Below, one piece after another: positions 1 through 4,003 of a stretch of DNA of 9,453 bases; position 1 is the stretch's first letter; the number at the start of each line of letters is the position of its first letter. Origin of the DNA: PWQG01 sp051747985 (GTDB lineage Bacteria > Pseudomonadota > Gammaproteobacteria > Pseudomonadales > Pseudohongiellaceae); NCBI GenBank assembly GCA_051747985.1, contig JBNJGU010000113.1, positions 1 through 9,453 of the forward strand. Direction: 5' to 3'. The position numbers and the translations under genes were made by a program. The notes under the pieces were generated by a model. The model was not told where the DNA came from. It made no database searches and saw nothing but the letters and a program-made list of their open reading frames with translations.

Positions 1-50
1 ATACTTTCCGCCTCAAGCTGTTTGAGGTGGGTAAGGTTGTAGTCTGTCAT
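1..50 (-). CDS. cysD: Sulfate adenylyltransferase subunit 2, N-terminal fragment
   Basis: Only the first 16 codons and part of the 17th lie in the window; the gene runs off the left edge on the minus strand. The visible peptide MTDYNLTHLKQLEAES is very close to the start of proteobacterial CysD, where the run LTHL-QLEAESI is highly conserved. CysD is the catalytic subunit of ATP sulfurylase; with the GTPase CysN it makes adenosine phosphosulfate from sulfate and ATP for cysteine synthesis. Its ATG lies 10 nt after the zapG stop codon, in the same direction, so the two may share a transcript. The ribosome-binding site is weak (a GGA inside the last zapG codons). The call rests on a short peptide but the match is distinctive. 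Confidence 0.85.
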   Translation of the reverse strand, partial: MTDYNLTHLKQLEAES

Positions 51-60
51 CGGTGTCGCT

Positions 61-855
61 TCATCCTTTCTGCGAACGCTCGTGTTCCTCGTCCCTGGTA
101 CTGTTGTTCACGTCTTCGTCGGCGGTCGCCTTGTCAGTCTTATCATCGGCGGTGGCATTGCCGGTTTCGGGCTTCCGGTATGGAGCGAGAGGGTCCTCTT
201 CCCGGGGGCTGTCTCCGGCGTCTGCTGTCGGTTGCCAGTCCGCTGAAGAGTGTGCGGCTTCGTTCTTGTCTGTCACACCGTCGTCATTGCCGGAGTCATT
301 GGTCGACGACTGTTCATCCGCCGCGCTGTCCCGCTTGTCGGGGTCGGTCTGTGCGGATTCGGCGGTGGCCGCGGTGTCGGAGTCAGTCGCCGCTTCGGAC
401 TTTCCCAGGCCGTAGTCCTCTGACAGGGCGCCACCGCCGGATTCGCGGTCAGCGTAATCACGCGGTGCCTCTGGTTGCCCCTCTTCAGGGTTGTTTGTGG
501 GCGCCTCTTCCCGGGTCGCCGTGTTCTCGCTTTCTTCTTCCTGGAACAGTTTGTCGCGCTCTCCGGCGGGCAGCATCTTGTCGGCCACTTCATGGTCGCA
601 GAGCGTCTGGGCACCGGACGCCAGATGGCGATAGACGTCCTTGTAGCTTTCAGTCATCTGCTGCACGAGTTCCGCTGTCGTGCTGAAGTGGTCGCTGACG
701 TTCTCTCTATAGGCCTTGTGCGTCTGCTGCAGATCCTCGATCTGCTGCTCCAGCTGGCGGACCTTGACCGGGCTGGTGTTGCTGAAACGATACGTTGCGA
801 CGACACCGATGATGACGCCAGCTGTCAGGCTGCCAATAGCTATCAACAAAGCCAT
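61..855 (-). CDS. zapG: ZapG (YhcB/DUF1043) inner-membrane division and envelope protein with long acidic tail
   Basis: The protein is 264 aa from the chosen ATG at 855. That start has a GGAGG at 866-870, 10 nt upstream; an upstream in-frame ATG at 900 would add 15 residues and lacks such support. Residues 1-22 form one membrane helix (MALLIAIGSL then TAGVIIGVV), typical of ZapG. Residues about 30-80 are a predicted cytoplasmic coiled coil (QLEQQIEDLQQ, then HFSTTAELVQQM and YKDVYRHLA). PRDY at 131-134, followed by a Ser-Gly-rich stretch, matches the conserved C-terminal PRDY motif of E. coli YhcB, which is only about 132 aa. Here the protein continues for about 115 more residues (about 150-264), rich in D, E, S, T, A and N and probably disordered. 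Family members influence cell division and envelope synthesis. The gene is followed 10 nt later by cysD and is divergent from zapE. Confidence 0.9.
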   Translation of the reverse strand: MALLIAIGSLTAGVIIGVVATYRFSNTSPVKVRQLEQQIEDLQQTHKAYRENVSDHFSTTAELVQQMTESYKDVYRHLASGAQTLCDHEVADKMLPAGERDKLFQEEESENTATREEAPTNNPEEGQPEAPRDYADRESGGGALSEDYGLGKSEAATDSDTAATAESAQTDPDKRDSAADEQSSTNDSGNDDGVTDKNEAAHSSADWQPTADAGDSPREEDPLAPYRKPETGNATADDKTDKATADEDVNNSTRDEEHERSQKG

Positions 856-1063
856 GATGAGTATGCCTCCAGAATTTCCGGGATGAAAAACCGACGACAC
901 AGGGTGTAGTCGGGACTGTAAAAATCGCCGAACAGTATAGCCTGATTACGGGCACGTCGTCGCCCCCTCTTCGACAGTGATTCGCCGATGACACTGGCCA
1001 GCGCCGGCGGTCGCCGGTAGAATTCCCGCGCCGGTGACGCAGAGCGGCCAGGAGCGGGATGGA
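856..1063. promoter_or_regulatory. Divergent zapG/zapE intergenic region
   Basis: This 208-bp gap separates the divergent zapG and zapE starts and must hold promoters for both. For zapG, TATACT on the minus strand (939-934) is a good -10 hexamer match, but I see no convincing -35 at 16-18 bp. The zapE promoter candidate is listed separately. The zapG Shine-Dalgarno GGAGG sits at 866-870 on the minus strand. No other structure is obvious by eye. Confidence 0.5.
995..1023 (+). promoter_or_regulatory. Candidate sigma70 promoter for zapE
   Basis: TGGCCA (995-1000) and TAGAAT (1018-1023) are spaced by 17 bp. They match the -35 and -10 consensus at 4 of 6 and 5 of 6 bases. Transcription would start near 1030, leaving a leader of about 35 nt before the zapE start at 1064. 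The -35 is weak, so this is a candidate only. Confidence 0.4.
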
Positions 1064-2149
1064 ATGACGCCAGAGCAGCAATATCAAAGGGATCTGGATC
1101 GCGGTGATCTGGTTCCGGATGAGGGGCAGGCAGCCGCTGTCGCTGCCCTGCAGTCCGTTCATGATGCGGTAGTGGCCCAGCCGTCACCGCACTGGTGGCA
1201 CCGACTGCCCGGTCTGGCTCCCGTGACGCCTCGCGGCCTGTATCTGTTCGGTGGCGTGGGACGTGGCAAGACCTATCTGATGGACCTTTTTCATGATGCT
1301 TTGCCAGTCGATGACAAGGTGCGGACCCATTTTCATCGATTCATGCAGGAGGTCCATCGCGAGCTGGATGCCCTGAAAGGGCGTGCCGATCCACTGGATG
1401 CCGTGGCCGATCGCCTTGCCCGACGAGCCCGTGTGCTCTGTTTCGACGAGTTTTTCGTCAGTGACATCGGCGATGCCATGATTCTTGGAGGTCTGCTGGA
1501 GCAGTTGTTCCGGCGGGGTGTCGTGTTGGTAGCCACTTCCAACGTGCCTCCGGATCGCCTGTATGAAAACGGACTCCAGCGTGAGCGCTTTGTTCCGGCC
1601 ATTGAACTGCTGCAGCGACACTGCCGCATCATGCACATGGATGGCGGCATCGATTACCGGCTGAGGGAGTTGCGGCAGGCCGGCCTCTACCACTGGCCGG
1701 CTGACGAAGAGGCCAAACGGGCCATGACCGACCGGTTTGAACGACTGGCACCGGTTCATGCCCGCGAGGATGATGCCGGCAGTGTCGAGGTGTTGGGGCG
1801 TACAATATCCGTGCGGCGTTGTGCGGATGATGTGATCTGGTTCGATTTCGAGGCGTTATGTGGAGGACCCCGCAGTGCCAGCGACTATATAGAGTTGGCC
1901 AGGGAGTTCCACACCGTGCTGCTGAGCGATGTGCCCTGCATGGGAAGCCGCCATGATGATCGCGCCCGGCGTTTCGTCAACCTGGTGGACGAGTTATACG
2001 ATCGGCGGGTGAAACTGATCCTCTCGGCCGACTGCCCGATGGAAGAGTTGTATCAGGGCCGTGAGCTGGCTTTTGTGTTTGAGCGTACAATAAGCCGTCT
2101 GCGCGAAATGCAGTCAGAAGACTACCTGGGAAGCGAGCACAGGGCCTGA
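1064..2149 (+). CDS. zapE: Cell division ATPase ZapE (AFG1-like)
   Basis: A 361-aa P-loop ATPase of the AFG1/LACE1 family, close in length to E. coli ZapE (about 375 aa). Residues 63-70 are the Walker A motif GGVGRGKT, and LCFDEF at 125-130 is the Walker B with D128 and E129. ATSN at 157-160 fits the sensor 1 position, and the following NVPPDRLYENGLQRERF stretch is characteristic of the family. The C-terminal part (RRFVNLVDELYDRRVKL, then SRLREMQS) is also family-typical. In E. coli, ZapE joins the Z ring late in constriction and lowers FtsZ polymer stability in an ATP-dependent way. I chose the ATG at 1064 because AGGAG (1050-1054) lies 9 nt upstream and the N-terminus MTPEQQY resembles other ZapE proteins; an in-frame GTG at 1034 is possible but less likely. 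The gene is divergent from zapG. Confidence 0.93.
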   Translation: MTPEQQYQRDLDRGDLVPDEGQAAAVAALQSVHDAVVAQPSPHWWHRLPGLAPVTPRGLYLFGGVGRGKTYLMDLFHDALPVDDKVRTHFHRFMQEVHRELDALKGRADPLDAVADRLARRARVLCFDEFFVSDIGDAMILGGLLEQLFRRGVVLVATSNVPPDRLYENGLQRERFVPAIELLQRHCRIMHMDGGIDYRLRELRQAGLYHWPADEEAKRAMTDRFERLAPVHAREDDAGSVEVLGRTISVRRCADDVIWFDFEALCGGPRSASDYIELAREFHTVLLSDVPCMGSRHDDRARRFVNLVDELYDRRVKLILSADCPMEELYQGRELAFVFERTISRLREMQSEDYLGSEHRA

Positions 2150-2173
2150 CTTGGGCATCTCGGCAATTTTTGC

Positions 2174-2202
2174 TTGAATCATTACGGTCACTTGCGTAGA
2201 AT
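2174..2202 (+). promoter_or_regulatory. Sigma70-type promoter for rplM-rpsI
   Basis: TTGAAT (2174-2179) and TAGAAT (2197-2202) are separated by exactly 17 bp. The first matches the -35 consensus TTGACA at 4 of 6 positions, and the second the -10 consensus at 5 of 6. The predicted start is near 2209, giving a leader of about 33 nt before the rplM ATG at 2242. The position just upstream of a ribosomal operon and the optimal spacing make this the best promoter in the window. Confidence 0.7.
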
Positions 2203-2219
2203 TCGCGCTCCTTGAAGAT

Positions 2220-2243
2220 ATTGCCGATCTGGTGGAGATCAAT
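2220..2243 (+). promoter_or_regulatory. Leader hairpin enclosing the rplM Shine-Dalgarno
   Basis: GATCT (2226-2230) and AGATC (2236-2240) are perfect complements around a 5-nt loop, GGTGG. The loop and the adjoining stem carry the only Shine-Dalgarno-like sequence (GGTGGAG, 2231-2237) for rplM, whose ATG begins at 2242. ATT (2220-2222) could extend pairing with AAT (2241-2243) across a small bulge, drawing in the start codon. In E. coli the rplM-rpsI operon is repressed in translation by its own product L13, so a leader structure has a plausible role. Whether L13 binds this one is inference. Confidence 0.45.
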
Positions 2244-2670
2244 GAAAACGTTCAGCGCCAAACCACAGACTGCCGAAAACAACTGGCTGCTTGTCGATGC
2301 CGAGGACCAGACTCTGGGTCGCATGGCTGCAGAAATCGCCACCCGACTGCGCGGCAAGCACAAGCCCGAATACACGCCCCATGTCGACACCGGCGACTAT
2401 GTGGTGGTGGTCAATGCCGACAAGGTGAAGGTCACCGGCAGGAAAGCGAAAGACAAGATGTACTACGCGCACTCCGGCTTTCCGGGTGGGCTGAAGGAAG
2501 CATCCTTCGAAAAAATGATGGAAAAATCCCCGGAGCGAGTGATCCGGCTGGCTGTCAAGGGCATGCTGCCACGTACGCCGCTGGGCCGGGCCATGTTCCG
2601 CAAGCTCAAGGTCTATCCGGGTGCCGAGCATCCGCATTCCGCCCAGCAGCCACAGTCAGTGACGCTGTAA
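2242..2670 (+). CDS. rplM: 50S ribosomal protein L13
   Basis: The protein is 142 aa, the same length as E. coli L13, and it is collinear with that protein over its full length. It starts MKTFSAKP, includes LRGKHKPEYTPHVDTGDYVV, and carries the hallmark KGMLPRTPLGRAMFRKLKVY near the C-terminus. L13 is an early assembly protein of the large subunit. I chose the ATG at 2242, not an in-frame ATG at 2212, because the family begins MKTF and the GGTGGAG sequence lies just before it. It is the first gene of the rplM-rpsI operon, with its own promoter and a leader hairpin at the ribosome-binding site. rpsI follows 45 nt downstream. Confidence 0.98.
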   Translation: MKTFSAKPQTAENNWLLVDAEDQTLGRMAAEIATRLRGKHKPEYTPHVDTGDYVVVVNADKVKVTGRKAKDKMYYAHSGFPGGLKEASFEKMMEKSPERVIRLAVKGMLPRTPLGRAMFRKLKVYPGAEHPHSAQQPQSVTL

Positions 2671-2715
2671 GGCGGATCGGACACCCCAACAAGCAAGAGG
2701 TTTATCGAGATCGCT

Positions 2716-3108
2716 ATGTCCACGACACATTATTACGGCACCGGCCGACGTAAAACAGCGACAGCCCGCGTCTATCTGAGACGGGGAAGTGGCAACATCA
2801 CCGTGAACAAGCGTCCCCTGGATGGCTTTTTCGGGCGGGAAGTGGCACAGATGATTGTGCGGCAGCCGCTTCAGCTGGTGGACATGTCCGACAAGTTCGA
2901 CGTCACGGTGACGGTGCGTGGAGGGGGCAGTTTCGGCCAGGCCGGAGCGATCCGTCATGGCATTACCCGCGCCCTGATGGATTACGATGAAGAGCTTCGT
3001 CCGGTTCTGCGCAAGGCCGGATACGTGACGCGGGATGCCCGCGCGGTGGAGCGCAAGAAGATCGGTCTGCGCAAGGCGCGCAAGCGTCCTCAGTTCTCCA
3101 AGCGTTGA
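2716..3108 (+). CDS. rpsI: 30S ribosomal protein S9
   Basis: The protein is 130 aa, the usual length. The N-terminus (HYYGTGRRKTATARV) and the core (VRGGGSFGQAGAIRHGITRAL) are diagnostic of S9. The basic tail ends KRPQFSKR, the conserved extension whose last arginine reaches the P-site tRNA in the ribosome. It is the second gene of the rplM operon. The likely Shine-Dalgarno is GAGA (2707-2710), 5 nt before the ATG; a better AAGAGG at 2695-2700 is rather far away at 15 nt. An intrinsic terminator follows about 55 nt after the stop codon. Confidence 0.98.
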   Translation: MSTTHYYGTGRRKTATARVYLRRGSGNITVNKRPLDGFFGREVAQMIVRQPLQLVDMSDKFDVTVTVRGGGSFGQAGAIRHGITRALMDYDEELRPVLRKAGYVTRDARAVERKKIGLRKARKRPQFSKR

Positions 3109-3122
3109 TGGATCGGGTGCCG

Positions 3123-3150
3123 CGGAAGCCGGGCCGTATGGCCGCTTCCG
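3123..3150 (+). other. Inverted repeat hairpin downstream of rpsI
   Basis: CGGAAGC (3123-3129) pairs perfectly with GCTTCCG (3144-3150). Inside it GGCC (3132-3135) pairs with GGCC (3140-3143) around the loop GTAT, leaving a 2-nt bulge. It has no T tract, so it is not a terminator by itself. It stands directly before the terminator hairpin and may protect the 3' end of the rplM-rpsI message or assist termination; that role is inference. Confidence 0.6.
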
Positions 3151-3163
3151 TCGTGCCGACAGG

Positions 3164-3200
3164 AAAGCGCCTGTGCCGAGAGCGGCCCGGCGCTTTTTTT
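3164..3200 (+). terminator. Rho-independent terminator of rplM-rpsI
   Basis: AAAGCGCC (3164-3171) pairs with GGCGCTTT (3189-3196). An inner GCCG/CGGC stem (3175-3178 with 3183-3186) closes around AGAG, and the structure runs into seven consecutive T residues (3194-3200). Stem, loop and T tract are all as expected for an intrinsic terminator reading rightward. It separates the ribosomal operon from the petA regulatory region. Confidence 0.88.
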
Positions 3201-3222
3201 GTGCCAGTCAGAAATTATTTTA

Positions 3223-3236
3223 TTGATTTCAGTCAA
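3223..3236 (+). promoter_or_regulatory. FNR/Anr-like binding site upstream of petA
   Basis: TTGATTTCAGTCAA matches the FNR/Anr consensus TTGAT-N4-ATCAA at 9 of the 10 defined bases; only the first base of the right half-site differs (G for A). The wider element, ATTGA-N6-TCAAT (3222-3237), is a perfect inverted repeat. Its centre is about 72 bp upstream of the transcription start predicted for petA, close to a known activation distance for this protein family. The sequence match is seen; oxygen-responsive control of complex III is inference. Confidence 0.45.
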
Positions 3237-3267
3237 TGGCTTGTGGCTGATCTGGCTTTCGGTGTAC

Positions 3268-3296
3268 TTGAAAAAAGTCGCCAGATTCTCTACCAT
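3268..3296 (+). promoter_or_regulatory. Candidate promoter for the petA-petBC operon
   Basis: TTGAAA (3268-3273, 5 of 6 to the -35 consensus) and TACCAT (3291-3296, 4 of 6 to the -10 consensus) are separated by 17 bp. The start would be near 3302, giving a leader of about 100 nt before the petA GTG. I see no strong structure in the leader. It is the best pair in the 295-bp rpsI-petA gap. Confidence 0.5.
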
Positions 3297-3403
3297 TCAG
3301 CCCATTTGTCGCGGCGCGTGCCCGCGATCGCTCGATACCTGCAGCAGACAGGCAGTCCAACGGATTATTTTTGTTCAGACGATAATGTTCGGGAGATAAC
3401 ACG

Positions 3404-4003
3404 GTGAGTGTAGACGTAACCGATTCTGGCCGCAGACGATTTCTGCTGGGGTCAACTTCAGTAGTGGGGGCTGCCGGCGTGGTGGGTGCCGCGGTACCTT
3501 TTGTCGGGTCCTGGAATCCCAGCGCCAGAGCGCGTGCGGCCGGTGCGCCGGTCCGTGTCGATGTCAGCCAGATCGAGGAAGGTGGCATCCTCGGGCCGAT
3601 TCCCGCGTGGCGCGGACGGCCGATTTTTATCGTCCGCCGCACCGAGGATCAGCTTGCCGCGCTGCCCGAGCTCAATGACCAGTTACAGGATCCGCAGTCC
3701 GAGCAACCCGAGCAGCCGGAGTATGCCAGTAATATTCACCGCTCCCGCAGACCGGAAGTGCTGGTTCTGATCGGCATATGCCCGCATCTGGGCTGTTCTC
3801 CCGCTCCACGTCTGGAGATGCGCTCGCAGCCGTTTGACGAGGACTGGCGCGGAGGGTTCTTCTGTGCCTGTCATGGTTCCCGGTTCGATATCGCGGGCCG
3901 CGTCTACAATGGCTCGCCCGCTTCCCGGAATATGGAAGTGCCTCCCTATCGATTCGAGTCAGACCAGGTGGTTGTAGTGGGTGAAGACGAGGAGAACGCA
4001 TAA
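3404..4003 (+). CDS. petA: Ubiquinol-cytochrome c reductase Rieske iron-sulfur subunit
   Basis: The 199-aa Rieske protein of cytochrome bc1 takes one electron from ubiquinol at the Qo site of cytochrome b and passes it to cytochrome c1. The N-terminus has a twin-arginine signal (GRRRFLLGS, residues 9-17) and a hydrophobic anchor to about residue 37, as expected for a folded Fe-S protein exported by Tat and kept as a membrane anchor. The cluster boxes are CPHLGC (126-131) and CACHGS (154-159). C126, H128, C154 and H157 should ligate the 2Fe-2S cluster, and C131 and C156 should form the disulfide. Both boxes vary from the common CTHLGC and CPCHGS. Translation starts at GTG, with GGGAG (3391-3395) 8 nt upstream. 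The stop codon abuts the next ATG (TAAATG), so translation is probably coupled to the b/c1 gene. Confidence 0.96.
   Translation: MSVDVTDSGRRRFLLGSTSVVGAAGVVGAAVPFVGSWNPSARARAAGAPVRVDVSQIEEGGILGPIPAWRGRPIFIVRRTEDQLAALPELNDQLQDPQSEQPEQPEYASNIHRSRRPEVLVLIGICPHLGCSPAPRLEMRSQPFDEDWRGGFFCACHGSRFDIAGRVYNGSPASRNMEVPPYRFESDQVVVVGEDEENA

Noticed and set aside
27..686. A long plus-strand open frame opposite zapG
   Set aside because: Its product is full of Arg, Ser, Cys and Pro with no domain, as expected for the complement of the low-complexity acidic zapG tail.
1184..1759. A 191-codon minus-strand frame opposite zapE
   Set aside because: It is fully antisense to zapE with its clear Walker motifs, and has no domain of its own.
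2160..2227. Inverted repeat TCGGCAA / TTGCCGA around the rplM promoter
   Set aside because: Only 7 bp with 54 bp between the arms; the arms straddle the promoter, so they would not both be in the main transcript. Chance is likely in GC-rich DNA.
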